Shown: positions 27,011 through 36,333 of the stretch, piece after piece
How positions within the stretch are numbered: the stretch's first letter is position 1
Layout of the letters: each line of letters opens with the position of its first letter
DNA from: Bacteroidota bacterium
GTDB lineage: Bacteria > Bacteroidota > Bacteroidia > J057 > JAJTIE01
Assembly (NCBI GenBank): GCA_021300195.1
Contig: JAJTIE010000014.1
Coordinates: 1 to 42,940 of the forward strand
Reading direction: 5' to 3'
DNA length: 42,940 nucleotides
The notes under the pieces: generated by a model
The model's input: the letters and a program-made list of their open reading frames with translations, nothing else
Told to the model about the DNA's origin: nothing
The model's database searches: none
Position numbers and translations under genes: made by a program

Positions 27011-28741
27011 CTACTCATCGGATTCGCGCATGGTAGATTGCTTCTCATCATCCACCGCCTCTTCCAGGTTCTGGTTTAGCCGCAGGCTGCCATCCAGCAG
27101 CTGCGCATAGGTGGTGGAGATGCTTAGTGCCTCCACCGCCTTTTGTATATAGGGGTCCTCGCTAAAACCGGCCTCAATAAAGCCCGCCTGGTTGTAGTAG
27201 CGGCGTGCGATCTCCTCGCGCAGGATGAGCTTGATTTCCTCCTTGTAGTCCTGAATGTCTTGCTGCTTCTGCAATGTAATGGTTTGTGCCAGCTGGTCGT
27301 AGGCGGGTTTTACAGCTGCATAGTATTTTTCTTCAGCCAGCATCTTCTCCAGGTTCTTCAGCTCTTGGGCAAAGCGGCTTTCGTACTCGAAGCGGGCGGC
27401 CGCTACATAGGCTACAAACGCCTGATACAGTTCGTCCGTTACCCGGAAGTCTCGTGCAGGGCCTATCTCCGGGTGGTTTCGGTGATACTGTGTAGCGAAG
27501 TCGAAGATCAGGTCCTTGCTCACCAGTTCCTGGGTTATCTGGTGGTACCGGGTTCTGGGCACGATGATGTCTGGAAATATGCCGCCGGCATCGGTTACCG
27601 GCCGTTTGTTTCGGGTATAGTAGGTGCTACGCAGGCTGTCGGCTATTTTTACCACGCTACCCCCCTTTTCCCGGTGGCTATAGTCTATGGCCTGTATGCA
27701 GCGGCCACTGGGGGTATAGTAGCGGCTGGTGGTCATCTTTATCTGGCTGCGGTAGCTAAGGGGGCGGGTGGTCTGCACCAGGCCCTTTCCGTAGCTGCGG
27801 CGGCCTATGATTACGGCCCTGTCCAGGTCTTGCATTACCCCGCTCACAATTTCGCTGGCACTGGCACTATGCCCGTCTATAAGTACAGCCAGCGGGATGT
27901 GGGTGTCGATGGCTGTATTCTCGGCCAAGAAACGGCGGAAGCTACCTTCCATCTTCCCTCGGGTTTCCACCACCTTTTCGCCCTTGGGGATGAACACATT
28001 GCTTACGTTTATGGCCTCGAATAGCAGTCCGCCCGGGTTTCCGCGCAGGTCCAGGATCACGCCTTTTAGCCGCTCATTCTTTTTGAGGGCGGTCAGGGCC
28101 TGCACCACTTCGCTGCCTGCATCTTTGGTAAAGCCGGATAGGCTGATGTAGCCAATCTCGTCGTTCACCATGCCATAGTAAGGCACATTGTTCACCTTGA
28201 TGGTTTCGCGGGTGATGTCTACCGCGAGGGGCTTGGCCTCCTGTATGCGGTTCACCAGCAGTTTTACACTGGTGCCCGGGGTGCCCCGCAGCAGGTTCCG
28301 CACATCCAGGGTGCCCAGGGTGGTGCCGTCTACGGCCTGGCCATCTATCTGCAGGATCTCGTCTCCTGCCCGCAGGCCCGCCTTGTACGCCGGTCGGTCT
28401 GGGTAGCACTCGCGCACCATTATCTTCTGGTTGCGCTTGGTAATGATGGCCCCAATGCCGCCATACTGCCCGGTACTTTGGTACTGGTAGTCCTCTATCT
28501 CGCTGGCGCTGATGTAGGTGGTATAGGGGTCCAGGCTGGATAGCATGGCGTCCAGGCCGATGCGGATGAACTCGTTTGGCTCAATGTCATCCACATAGTT
28601 GTTGTCTACCTCGCGCAGTACCTTGCCAAAGATGTCTATGTTTTTGCTGATCTCGAAATAGTGGTCGCCTGGCCTGAAGGCCAGCCACAGGGCCGCACCG
28701 GCTAGCAGTGCGATAAAGAGGGGTGTACGTAGCTTTTTCAT
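27011..28741 (-). CDS. C-terminal processing peptidase (S41 family, CtpA-like)
   Basis: 576 aa periplasmic serine protease with an N-terminal hydrophobic signal/anchor (about 6-22). The PDZ domain (about 85-175) includes GIGAIITKRNQ and AGLRAGDEILQI. The tail-specific protease domain has DLRGNPGG, the nucleophile S294 in HSASASEIVSG, general base K319 in GRRSYGKG, and Q323, spaced as in E. coli Prc (Ser to Lys 25, Lys to Gln 4). A long helical C-terminal region (about 420-576) may be a regulatory or docking segment. Its start overlaps the yidD stop by 4 nt, so the two are coupled. Likely substrates are C-terminal tails of envelope proteins; none can be named. Confidence 0.94.
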   Translation of the reverse strand: MKKLRTPLFIALLAGAALWLAFRPGDHYFEISKNIDIFGKVLREVDNNYVDDIEPNEFIRIGLDAMLSSLDPYTTYISASEIEDYQYQSTGQYGGIGAIITKRNQKIMVRECYPDRPAYKAGLRAGDEILQIDGQAVDGTTLGTLDVRNLLRGTPGTSVKLLVNRIQEAKPLAVDITRETIKVNNVPYYGMVNDEIGYISLSGFTKDAGSEVVQALTALKKNERLKGVILDLRGNPGGLLFEAINVSNVFIPKGEKVVETRGKMEGSFRRFLAENTAIDTHIPLAVLIDGHSASASEIVSGVMQDLDRAVIIGRRSYGKGLVQTTRPLSYRSQIKMTTSRYYTPSGRCIQAIDYSHREKGGSVVKIADSLRSTYYTRNKRPVTDAGGIFPDIIVPRTRYHQITQELVSKDLIFDFATQYHRNHPEIGPARDFRVTDELYQAFVAYVAAARFEYESRFAQELKNLEKMLAEEKYYAAVKPAYDQLAQTITLQKQQDIQDYKEEIKLILREEIARRYYNQAGFIEAGFSEDPYIQKAVEALSISTTYAQLLDGSLRLNQNLEEAVDDEKQSTMRESDE

Positions 28742-29001
28742 GACAATTTTTTGGGTGCAGGTATCGGATCATGGCCATGCCCACCCCAGGGGTGGCAGCG
28801 GGCTATCCGGCGTATGCCCATCCAGCAGCCCCGCGCCCAGCCATGTGCCCGCACAGCCTGCACGGCATACTCGCTACAGGTGGGCGTATAGCGGCAGGCC
28901 GCAGGGAATAGTGGGCTAAGGGCATACTGATAAAACCGGAATAACCCCAGCACCAGCACACGCATAACGCCGTTCAGAATCTGCAAGAAAGATACCAGCA
29001 T
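28738..29001 (-). CDS. yidD: Membrane protein insertion efficiency factor YidD
   Basis: 87 aa. The family signature is clear: YQYALSPLFPAACRYTPTCSEYA followed within about 20 residues by RCHPWGGHGHDP. An N-terminal amphipathic/hydrophobic helix (about 6-24) places it at the inner membrane, where it helps YidC-dependent insertion. YidC is not in the window. It lies 57 nt downstream of the Omp85 gene and overlaps the peptidase start by 4 nt, an unusual partner but within an envelope-biogenesis block. Confidence 0.93.
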   Translation of the reverse strand: MLVSFLQILNGVMRVLVLGLFRFYQYALSPLFPAACRYTPTCSEYAVQAVRAHGWARGCWMGIRRIARCHPWGGHGHDPIPAPKKLS

Positions 29002-29058
29002 GGTAGAACAACGTTCAAGTTAGGCTAAAATAGGTGAATGTTGCAATGCTTTTTTGGC

Positions 29059-30867
29059 TTAGAACTGGGCAGCCAGGCCCAGGTGCACCCGGCCCCGATC
29101 CGGAGCGAAGGGGAGGCCGGGCAGTGTGCCCACAGCATAGCTCAGTAGCAGCTGGCCGGCGGGGGTGGGCAGGCTGAAGGCCAGGCCGGTGGCAATGGGC
29201 TGGATGGGGGTGCGATCATCCAGCACCGTGCGCTCCATATAGCCCCCTTCGGCAAATAGGCCCATGTAGGCATCCCGGCTCAGGCGCAGGCGCAGCTCCA
29301 CATTGCCCAGCAGGTACTGGCTCACCAGAAACTGATTTTCGTTGAAGCCGCGCAGGGAGCTAGCCCCGCCGATAAAGCTGAGGTCATTCTGGTAATACTC
29401 CTCCAAGCCCAGCCAGAAGTAGCGTGCCCCCAGTACCCAGGTAAAGGCCTGCATGGGCAGGTAGGCAGTGGCAAACAGGCGTAGCTCCTGCCGGGGCTGC
29501 CGCTCCAGCAGGCGGGTTACGTCCAGGCTATCCAGGCCTGCGGGACGGCCAAACTCCTTGGTGCCCACGGCGAGGTCCGAACCCAGCTCATAGCCCTTTC
29601 GGGGGTTTAGCAGGTAGTCTATCCGGGTGTAGCGGAAGCCCACGCCGTACAGCGTGTTATCCGAGTCCAGGTTTGGTGGGGGGGGCCACACCACCCGGCG
29701 GAAGGCGGTGGTGCTGAGCAGGCGTGAAACAAAGCGCCGGTAGGTAAACAGGCCGGTGAGGTAGGGGGTAAACTGATACGAACCCTCCAGGCTCAGGGTA
29801 CGGTTCAGAAAAGTGGTGTCGCGCCGCAGTAGGCTGAAGCCGAAGGCCCCGCTAAGGGGGGTGCCCAGCAGGTAGGGGTAGCGAAAGGAAAAATCGAGGT
29901 TCTGGCTCTGGTCTGGCAGTAGTTCCAGCTTCAGGCTGATGACCTCGCCCGCGCGGAAGGGGCTCACCAGCCGGAAGTTGCCCGAGCCTGTCCACTGTAG
30001 GCGCTCGCCCTCTTCCCGGGGAGGCAGAAAGCCCACTACCGCCTCAAAGCGGTTGGCCTTTCGGGCTGTGGTCTCTATCCGCAGCCGGGCGCTATCTGGG
30101 CTGTAGAAAATGCGGGGTGCCTGGGTGTTCTGGAAGTAGATTCGGTTGTCCATCAGGATCGGGATCTGCTCCACGCGGTCGCGTGCCAGCACATCGCCCG
30201 GCCGCAGGCGTATCAGGTTGTGCACCAGCTGGGGCCGCTCGCGTATGTTTCCCACAATCTCTATCTCGCTGATGTAGTAGCGCTTGCCCGGGTGCAGCAC
30301 ATACTGCGGCCGCACGTTGTAGCCCGGCTGGCGGCCCTGTGCTGTGGGCTGGTAGTGCAGCGTTCGTAGTTCTACCCGCGCAAAGGGGTAGCCCAGCTGC
30401 TGGTATAGCGCCAGCAGGGCATCTAGCCGCAGCTGCAGCAGCTGTGGGCGGTAGGGGCCGGGCTTGTCCAGGTCTGCTTCGCGGATAAGGCCGGGGTCGG
30501 CCCCTAGTACCTCCAGGCTATCCAGCCAGTAGCGGGGGCCGGGCCGGGCCAGCAGCATCACCCGCCTGCCCGTGCTGTCGGGCACCATCAGGCTATCTAT
30601 CTGTGCCTCCAGGTAGCCTAGCTGCTGCCAGCTGTCTAGCAGGCGGCCAGCCAGCCCCTCCAGGGGTTTCCCCTTCTGTCGTCTTGCCGCCTTCGCCAGG
30701 GCCTCGGGCAGGCTATCTGGCAGGGGTGCCCAGTTTTTCAGGGTCTGCGCCTGCACAGGGCGCATGGGGCACAGTGCCAGGCCCAGAAAAATACCCATTG
30801 CCAAGCCCGCCACCAGTGGGCGTAGGCTTGTTCCTGCTAGGTATCCTGGTTTTCTCCCTGCACCCAT
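29059..30867 (-). CDS. Omp85-family outer-membrane protein (BamA/TamA-like, POTRA plus barrel)
   Basis: 602 aa from the ATG at 30867 (a GTG at 30909 is in frame). The signal peptide ends near PVQAQ. The N-terminal third has POTRA-like repeats (for example GYPFARVELRTLHY and ISEIEIVGNIRERPQLV, with LRLRPGDVL-like sequence nearby). The C-terminal half is a beta barrel with alternating aromatic strands; the Omp85 motif appears as GGASSLRGF near residue 503, and the chain ends with Phe. It is shorter than BamA (about 800 aa), fitting TamA or a Bacteroidota surface antigen relative that inserts or secretes outer-membrane proteins. The gene is followed by yidD and the S41 protease on the same strand. 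Confidence 0.88.
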   Translation of the reverse strand: MGAGRKPGYLAGTSLRPLVAGLAMGIFLGLALCPMRPVQAQTLKNWAPLPDSLPEALAKAARRQKGKPLEGLAGRLLDSWQQLGYLEAQIDSLMVPDSTGRRVMLLARPGPRYWLDSLEVLGADPGLIREADLDKPGPYRPQLLQLRLDALLALYQQLGYPFARVELRTLHYQPTAQGRQPGYNVRPQYVLHPGKRYYISEIEIVGNIRERPQLVHNLIRLRPGDVLARDRVEQIPILMDNRIYFQNTQAPRIFYSPDSARLRIETTARKANRFEAVVGFLPPREEGERLQWTGSGNFRLVSPFRAGEVISLKLELLPDQSQNLDFSFRYPYLLGTPLSGAFGFSLLRRDTTFLNRTLSLEGSYQFTPYLTGLFTYRRFVSRLLSTTAFRRVVWPPPPNLDSDNTLYGVGFRYTRIDYLLNPRKGYELGSDLAVGTKEFGRPAGLDSLDVTRLLERQPRQELRLFATAYLPMQAFTWVLGARYFWLGLEEYYQNDLSFIGGASSLRGFNENQFLVSQYLLGNVELRLRLSRDAYMGLFAEGGYMERTVLDDRTPIQPIATGLAFSLPTPAGQLLLSYAVGTLPGLPFAPDRGRVHLGLAAQF

Positions 30868-31040
30868 TGGGCCCGGCTTTTGTTGCGTGTGGCAGATACA
30901 CGGGCGCACAAGCTACACCCCGCTGCCTGCATCTGCCCCGCACCCGGCACTACCGAAGAGGAGGCACCACAACTCCCTACAGCCAGACCCTCAGTTTCAG
31001 CCTGCCAGCCCGGCCGGGGGTGCTGATCGTAGCCCGGCGC

Positions 31041-31490
31041 TTATCTTGATACAATGAGCTTGCGCGACTGTACAATTTTACCTGCCACCTCCAGGCTACA
31101 GAAGTAGATGCCCGGCTGATAGTTCTTTACACTTAGGCGCAACGAACCATTGGCCTGCTCTAGTACAAATTTCTCAACCTCCTTGCCCAGCATGTCATAC
31201 ACCCGTACGGTGGCCGCCGAAAAACCGTTTTGCAGCTCGTACTGCAGGGTGGCAAACTGGTTCGCCGGATTCGGGTAGGGCTGGCCCAGCCCTCCGGTCA
31301 GGCTCTGGTCTGTCGCCCGGGTGGCGGGCGGGGCAGACTGGTTCAGCACGTATGCCAGCTCGGTGCCTGTCTGCACCTGCGGCTCGTCCCTTAAGCCCGC
31401 ATATTCAGGATAAGCGAAGCGCTGAGCCCAGCCGCTCGATGTAGCTGCTAGCAGGCCTGCGAATAGGAAAAGTGCATAAAGAGGCTTCAT
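31041..31490 (-). CDS. Very small secreted protein ending in a type IX secretion sorting domain
   Basis: 149 aa. A signal peptide (1-22, ending SSGWAQ) is followed by about 44 unclassified residues, then a type A T9SS C-terminal domain from about residue 67: QPYPNPANQFATLQYEL, VRVYDMLGKEV, NYQPGIYFCSLEVAGK and the terminal SRKLIVSR. T9SS substrates cross the outer membrane and the domain is usually cleaved as it anchors them. Here almost nothing remains besides the sorting domain, so the mature product would be a short peptide of about 45 residues. It could be the remnant of a larger cargo, but the frame is intact. An upstream TTAG-N20-TACCTTTA pattern near 31520-31551 (minus strand) may be its promoter. 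Confidence 0.85.
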   Translation of the reverse strand: MKPLYALFLFAGLLAATSSGWAQRFAYPEYAGLRDEPQVQTGTELAYVLNQSAPPATRATDQSLTGGLGQPYPNPANQFATLQYELQNGFSAATVRVYDMLGKEVEKFVLEQANGSLRLSVKNYQPGIYFCSLEVAGKIVQSRKLIVSR

Positions 31491-31656
31491 ACGCGTTCTC
31501 TTTTCGGGTTTATTCAGATTGCCGAATATAAAGGTACGGGCATTGGTCTAAAAAAGCTAACGATTCGGAGGCCGAAACGGTCAATTCATACATGAATTTT
31601 CTACACCGTTTCTTCATACAGGGCTGTCTTCTGTGTGTGCGTATGGGTATCCGGGT

Positions 31657-33270
31657 CTAGCGGAAGTAGATGCCCACCGTAGTCATAATGGTCAGGAGGT
31701 TTTCCTGGATGTAGGCATTGTTGGCAAAATTATCGGATACATAGGTGGTAGCCAGGTCGTCCTGTATGCGGTACATGCCAGCCACATTCAGGTACACGCC
31801 ACTCTCGGCCCGGTAGCCCAGGCCTCCGGTTATAAACTGCCGACTGTCCATCATGTGCTGCAGGTCTCCCTGGGTATCCAGGTAGCGGCGGCCCTTCTCA
31901 TTGTACACACTGGCGTAGTAGGCATAGCCTCCCCGGATGTAGAACTGCTCGGCCACGCGGAACTCTGCCCCGATGCGAAAGTTCAGGCCGTAGTCGAAGA
32001 AGTTGTCTATACTCCGGTTCAGCCCGCTGAAGACAGCGCGGGTGGCCCCCGGGTTGGGGTCCAGGTCTTCGGTGCTGCGCAGGTTAGTTACCCGGTAGTC
32101 CGTAAACTCCACATCGGCGGACAGGAGGCCAATCTTATCGATCAGGTACATGGTGCCAAAGTTGAGGCGGTAAGGCAGTACCATGCGGTAGTTGAACTCG
32201 TTTTCGGCACTGGCCTTGGTGTCCTGGTTGCCAAAGTCGTCGCGCAGGCTCAGGCTGGTGCTGAAGCGGTCTCGCATGCTTAGCAGGCTAGGGCTGTGCA
32301 GGGCCAGGCCCATGCGCAGCTGGCGTATGGGCTGGTAAGTAAAGCCCACACTGGCATTTACGCCCACCCCACTGGTGCGCACCTCTTGCTCGTACTGCAG
32401 CTGGTCTATGGGCAGTATGGCCAGGTCATCCGGGTCCAGCTCGTTCACCCGGTTTACATCCCGCTCGGTATAGGTGCGGGTTTGGCGCCAGCTCAGGTCG
32501 TTGATGCCCAGTTTGGCCCCGAAGTAGAACTTGTCGTCATAATTCCCCCCCCAGGCAAAGGCCCATTCATTGTGGCGGCCCCGCTCACGGTACTCCACCG
32601 TCTGCTCGATCTGGGCAATGTCAAAGGCCCCCTGATACACGTAGTTGCCAGTACTTTCATCATAATCGGGCGCGGGGCCGATGAGGTACACAAACTGCTG
32701 CTGGTTGCCATTCACCGTGGCATCGAAGCCGGTGTTGTACGCCATGTCTGCCAGCTCGGTGGCGCCGTACACATAGCCCGGGTCTTTGAATAGGTCCGCC
32801 TCGGGTATTCCATTTGCCTGCTCTGCCAGGTCGTGGCTAAAGCTGCTGAAGACGTTGAAGCCCGTTACCGTAGCGCGGCGCAGGTAGTTGCCCAGCTGGT
32901 TGTAGCCCACAGCAAAGCTCCAGCTTTTGAGCTGCCCCGCAGGTTCGGTATTGGTAAACACCAGGCCGAAGCTGCCGATGCCCGGCAGGGCGCGGCTATC
33001 ACTGCCGCTTACATCCAGGTAGTCGGTGTTGCTGCTGGAGATATTCAGGTAGGGACTTATGCTGATGTCGGACCCCCGATACAAGCCCAGGCCCGCCGGG
33101 TTCAGGGTGGCACTGGTAAAGTCGGCCCCCACAGCGGTGTAGGCACCGGCCATGCCCAGGCTACGGGCCGTGCCGGTAGGGTTCATCTGGTTGAAGCGGT
33201 GTGCGTCTTGCAGGGTTTGGGCTTGCGCATAGGTCATCAGGCAGCCCAGTATACAGAGGATGCGTTTCAT
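31657..33270 (-). CDS. OmpP1/FadL-like outer-membrane beta-barrel protein
   Basis: 537 aa. Signal peptide 1-18 (MKRILCILGCLMTYAQAQ). The start of the mature protein contains the family-typical GTARSLGMAGAYTAVGADFTSATLNPAGLG, the plug region of FadL-like transporters. Alternating hydrophobic strands run to the C-terminal TTVGIYFR. The family imports hydrophobic molecules across the outer membrane; the substrate here is unknown. Homologues are widespread in Bacteroidota. It precedes the mini T9SS cargo on the same strand with a 166-nt gap that probably holds the latter's promoter. Confidence 0.85.
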   Translation of the reverse strand: MKRILCILGCLMTYAQAQTLQDAHRFNQMNPTGTARSLGMAGAYTAVGADFTSATLNPAGLGLYRGSDISISPYLNISSSNTDYLDVSGSDSRALPGIGSFGLVFTNTEPAGQLKSWSFAVGYNQLGNYLRRATVTGFNVFSSFSHDLAEQANGIPEADLFKDPGYVYGATELADMAYNTGFDATVNGNQQQFVYLIGPAPDYDESTGNYVYQGAFDIAQIEQTVEYRERGRHNEWAFAWGGNYDDKFYFGAKLGINDLSWRQTRTYTERDVNRVNELDPDDLAILPIDQLQYEQEVRTSGVGVNASVGFTYQPIRQLRMGLALHSPSLLSMRDRFSTSLSLRDDFGNQDTKASAENEFNYRMVLPYRLNFGTMYLIDKIGLLSADVEFTDYRVTNLRSTEDLDPNPGATRAVFSGLNRSIDNFFDYGLNFRIGAEFRVAEQFYIRGGYAYYASVYNEKGRRYLDTQGDLQHMMDSRQFITGGLGYRAESGVYLNVAGMYRIQDDLATTYVSDNFANNAYIQENLLTIMTTVGIYFR

Positions 33271-33349
33271 ATATCAAGCGGGTAAAAGCAGAAAAGGTGT
33301 GTGGACAGGTAGGGTAGTGCGGTACACGGCGGTGGGCATACACACAGGC

Positions 33350-34642
33350 TTATCGGCCTCGGCCCCCACCCCCACTACTGCGGCTAGGCGCGGTGCGCGC
33401 TGGTGCCTGTCGGCTGGGCGTGTACGAGGGCCTGCTGGGTGTATAGGTGCGGCTAGGCGCATTGTTGGCGGGTGCAGGCCTGCTAGGTGCCGGTGTATAG
33501 GTGCGCGTGGGGGTCGTTTTGTTTTGGCTGGGCGTGTAGCTACGGCTGGGTACGCTTCGGCTGGGGCTGTAGGTGCGGCTGGGCGTACTGCTACGGCCCG
33601 GCACCGTATAGGTACTGCGGCTGGGCGCGGTGCCCCCACCTGGGCTGGCACTGCGTGTGGGCGTAGTGGTTTTGTACTGGTTGGCGCGGTTTTGCGGGCT
33701 GCTGTAGTTGGATCGGCTGTTGGTGCCCACACGTTCGGCCCCACTGCCCCCGCCCGTGTTGTACTGCACGGCCCGTCCGCCACTGGTTGTTTTGCCCACC
33801 CCTGTGTTGTAGCTTGGGTTGGTGCTGCCGCGGTACACGTTGCGGCTGCCGGCCCCACGTGGGCTGGCATACTTGGTGGTGTAGCCATAGTAGCCACGGT
33901 GGTAGTAGCCGCCGTAGTAGCCACCATGATAGGCGGGGCCATACCAGGGGTCGTACCAGCCACTGTAGTAGGGGTTGCCCCAGCCCCACGGCCGGTATCC
34001 CCAGCCGGTGCCGTAGCCTACACCCCCCCAGCCCCAGCCGTAGCCAATGGATACGGACACACCTGAGCCATAGTAGGGCCTGCGCCAGCCATACCAGGGG
34101 TCATTCCAGTAGGGGTGGTGCCAGTAGGGGTTGAAGACGGGGTCCGGCCCCGGCATTACGTATACCACCGTGGGGTTATCCCAGCGGCGTATCTGGTTGG
34201 TATAGTATAGGTCTTCTTCGGCCTCTTCGTTGTAGTAGCGCTCGCCGTTGCCATTATCTCCTTCATACTTGTCGGCCTGGTTGGCCTCATAGCGCTGTTC
34301 GGCCTCATAGTTATGGTTTCGGCTGTCCGGCTGGCCCTGCACATCATCCTTGTACCCGGTCCCGTTCGGGTTATCCTCGGCGGGTGCAGGCTCGGCCTGC
34401 TTGTCGCGGCCGTTCAGCTCATCGTCCAGCTCATTCAGGTCTTCATCCATGTCGCCATAGGCCTTGGCTTTGCGGTCCTCGGCCTCCTGTTTCTGTGTTC
34501 GCTTGCTTTTGCCCTTGTCTTTTTCCTTTCGGTCGCTGGGCGCGGCGTATACGTCGTCCTGCGCCCGCACAGCCAGGGGGGCTAGCAGGGGTGCTGCCAG
34601 CAGGCCCAGGGCACATATTTTTATGATCAGGTACGTTCTCAT
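33350..34642 (-). CDS. Uncharacterised secreted protein, acidic then Tyr/Trp/Gly-rich then Ser/Arg/Pro repeats
   Basis: 430 aa in four parts. A signal peptide (1-28, ending AVRAQ) is followed by a highly charged region (about 35-150). A central aromatic core then follows (about 158-255) with NPYWHHPYWNDPWYGW at 171-186 and many GY/GW pairs. The C-terminal part (about 260-430) is Ser/Thr/Pro/Arg-rich, with repeats like PSRTYTPSR, ending GGGGRGR. The only Cys is in the signal peptide. No enzymatic motif is visible. The layout suggests a disordered, exported structural or matrix protein, and similar low-complexity secreted proteins occur in Bacteroidota, but I cannot name a family. The gene stands 79 nt upstream of the FadL-like gene. 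Confidence 0.8.
   Translation of the reverse strand: MRTYLIIKICALGLLAAPLLAPLAVRAQDDVYAAPSDRKEKDKGKSKRTQKQEAEDRKAKAYGDMDEDLNELDDELNGRDKQAEPAPAEDNPNGTGYKDDVQGQPDSRNHNYEAEQRYEANQADKYEGDNGNGERYYNEEAEEDLYYTNQIRRWDNPTVVYVMPGPDPVFNPYWHHPYWNDPWYGWRRPYYGSGVSVSIGYGWGWGGVGYGTGWGYRPWGWGNPYYSGWYDPWYGPAYHGGYYGGYYHRGYYGYTTKYASPRGAGSRNVYRGSTNPSYNTGVGKTTSGGRAVQYNTGGGSGAERVGTNSRSNYSSPQNRANQYKTTTPTRSASPGGGTAPSRSTYTVPGRSSTPSRTYSPSRSVPSRSYTPSQNKTTPTRTYTPAPSRPAPANNAPSRTYTPSRPSYTPSRQAPARTAPSRSSGGGGRGR
33353..33660 (-). repeat. Degenerate repeats coding for PSR/TYTPSR units
   Basis: The last 100 or so codons of the 33350-34642 gene contain imperfect tandem units of the form (T/A)PSRxYTPSR and TPTRTYTPAPSR, giving a repetitive GC-rich stretch on the DNA. 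This is coding repetition, not a mobile element. Confidence 0.7.
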
Positions 34643-34774
34643 CTCTTGGTGTATTTTTCTTTGCGTTCCCGTATGTATGCACAGGCATCTCTATGAAATA
34701 CGTGCAATAACCATACCATAGTTTCTTTCCAGTGCTTTTCGTTGCAAATTTGCCCAATAGAACACACCAAAGAT

Positions 34775-36247
34775 ATGGCAAAAAACCTGAGTACACGTGC
34801 CGAGGACTATGCCGAGTGGTACAACCAGCTGGTGGTACAGGCCGATCTGGCCGAGCATAGCGGCATAAAGGGCAGCATGGTGATCAAGCCCTATGGCTAT
34901 GCGATATGGGAGAAGATGCAGCGTATACTGGACGATGCCTTCAAGGCAACCGGACACCAGAATGCCTACTTCCCGCTACTGATCCCCAAAAGCTACCTGA
35001 GCAAGGAGGCGGCGCACGTAGAGGGATTTGCCAAAGAATGTGCCGTGGTAACCCACTACCGGCTGAAGACCAGCCCGGACGGCAAAAGTGTGGTGGTGGA
35101 CCCCGAGGCTAAGCTGGAGGAAGAGCTCATTATACGCCCCACCAGCGAGACGGTGATCTGGAGTACCTTCAAAAACTGGATACAGAGCTACCGAGACCTG
35201 CCCCTGCTGATCAATCAATGGGCCAACGTGCTGCGCTGGGAGATGCGCACCCGCCTCTTCCTCCGCACCTCCGAGTTCCTGTGGCAAGAGGGACACACCG
35301 CCCACGCCACACGCGCCGAGGCCATAGCCGAGGCGGAGCAGATGCTGAAGGTGTATGCCCATTTTGCCGAGCAGTACATGGCTATGCCCGTGCTGCAGGG
35401 CATCAAGACCGCGAATGAGCGCTTTGCCGGTGCCGAAGAGACCTACTGCATAGAGGCCCTGATGCAGGACGGCAAGGCCCTGCAGGCTGGCACTAGCCAC
35501 TTCCTGGGTCAGAACTTTGCCAAGGCGTTTGATGTAACCTACCTGACACGCGAGCAGCAGCCCGAGTACGTGTGGGCCACCAGCTGGGGCGTAAGCACCC
35601 GCCTGATGGGTGCCCTGGTGATGACCCACAGCGACGACCACGGGCTGGTGCTACCCCCCCGCCTGGCACCCATCCACGTGGTGGTGGTGCCGGTGTACAA
35701 GAGCCTGGAAGACCTGGCCCACATAGGCCAGCAGCTGGCCCCGCTGATAGCCGAGCTGCGCGCCGCCGGCTATACCGTAAAGCTGGACGATGACGACACC
35801 AAGCGCCCCGGCTGGAAGTATGCCGAATGGGAGCTGAAGGGGGTGCCCCTGCGCCTGGCCGTAGGCATGCGCGACCTGGAGAATGGCGTGGCAGAGGTCT
35901 TCCGCCGCGATACGCTAACCAAGGAAAGCCTGCCCCTGCCGGGCCTGGCCCAGCGGCTGGCAGCTCTGCTGGAGGAGATCCAGCAGAGCCTGCTGGACAG
36001 AGCCCGTAGCCGTATGCAGGCACAGACGTATACTGCCGACAGTTACGCAGACTTCAAGCAGAAGCTGGAAGCCGGGGGCTTTATCCGCGCCCACTGGGAC
36101 GGCACTACCGAGACGGAGCAGAAGATAAAGGACGAAACCAAGGCAACCATCCGCTGTATACCGCTGGATGAGCCGGCAGAGGCAGGCACCTGCATCTACA
36201 GTGGCCAGCCCAGCAGGCAGCGCGTGGTGTTTGCCCGCGCCTATTAG
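34775..36247 (+). CDS. proS: Prolyl-tRNA synthetase, archaeal/eukaryotic-like type
   Basis: 490 aa from the ATG at 34775 (a TTG at 34742 is in frame). Charges tRNA-Pro. It starts [20 protein letters not shown] and lacks the editing INS domain of the standard bacterial enzyme. Class II motifs: [18 protein letters not shown] (motif 1 region), [26 protein letters not shown] (motif 2), and [21 protein letters not shown] (motif 3 region). The C-terminal zinc-like domain ends in Tyr (VVFARAY), as in the archaeal/eukaryotic form common in Bacteroidota. A single-mismatch -7 box (CAAATTTG, 34745-34752) with TTTC 19 nt upstream is a weak promoter candidate. Confidence 0.96.
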   Translation: MAKNLSTRAEDYAEWYNQLVVQADLAEHSGIKGSMVIKPYGYAIWEKMQRILDDAFKATGHQNAYFPLLIPKSYLSKEAAHVEGFAKECAVVTHYRLKTSPDGKSVVVDPEAKLEEELIIRPTSETVIWSTFKNWIQSYRDLPLLINQWANVLRWEMRTRLFLRTSEFLWQEGHTAHATRAEAIAEAEQMLKVYAHFAEQYMAMPVLQGIKTANERFAGAEETYCIEALMQDGKALQAGTSHFLGQNFAKAFDVTYLTREQQPEYVWATSWGVSTRLMGALVMTHSDDHGLVLPPRLAPIHVVVVPVYKSLEDLAHIGQQLAPLIAELRAAGYTVKLDDDDTKRPGWKYAEWELKGVPLRLAVGMRDLENGVAEVFRRDTLTKESLPLPGLAQRLAALLEEIQQSLLDRARSRMQAQTYTADSYADFKQKLEAGGFIRAHWDGTTETEQKIKDETKATIRCIPLDEPAEAGTCIYSGQPSRQRVVFARAY

Positions 36248-36333
36248 GGCTCCCGGCTCCTTTGCGCTTTGGGCCACAAGTTGGAGGGCTTGCCTGTGCT
36301 TACAGACGCTACCTAAGAGTTTCAATACACGGC

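Noticed and set aside
27143-28024. 293-codon plus-strand frame opposite the S41 protease
   Set aside because: Hydrophobic-looking translation but a shadow of the protease gene, whose S294/K319/Q323 triad is clear.
33353-33660. Possible CRISPR or tandem DNA repeat
   Set aside because: The units are imperfect, in frame, and encode PSR-type peptide repeats; there are no spacers.
33260-34066. Overlapping frames on both strands in the repeat-coding region
   Set aside because: The repetitive GC-rich DNA leaves several frames open. Only the minus-strand frame at 33350-34642 has a signal peptide and ordered composition.
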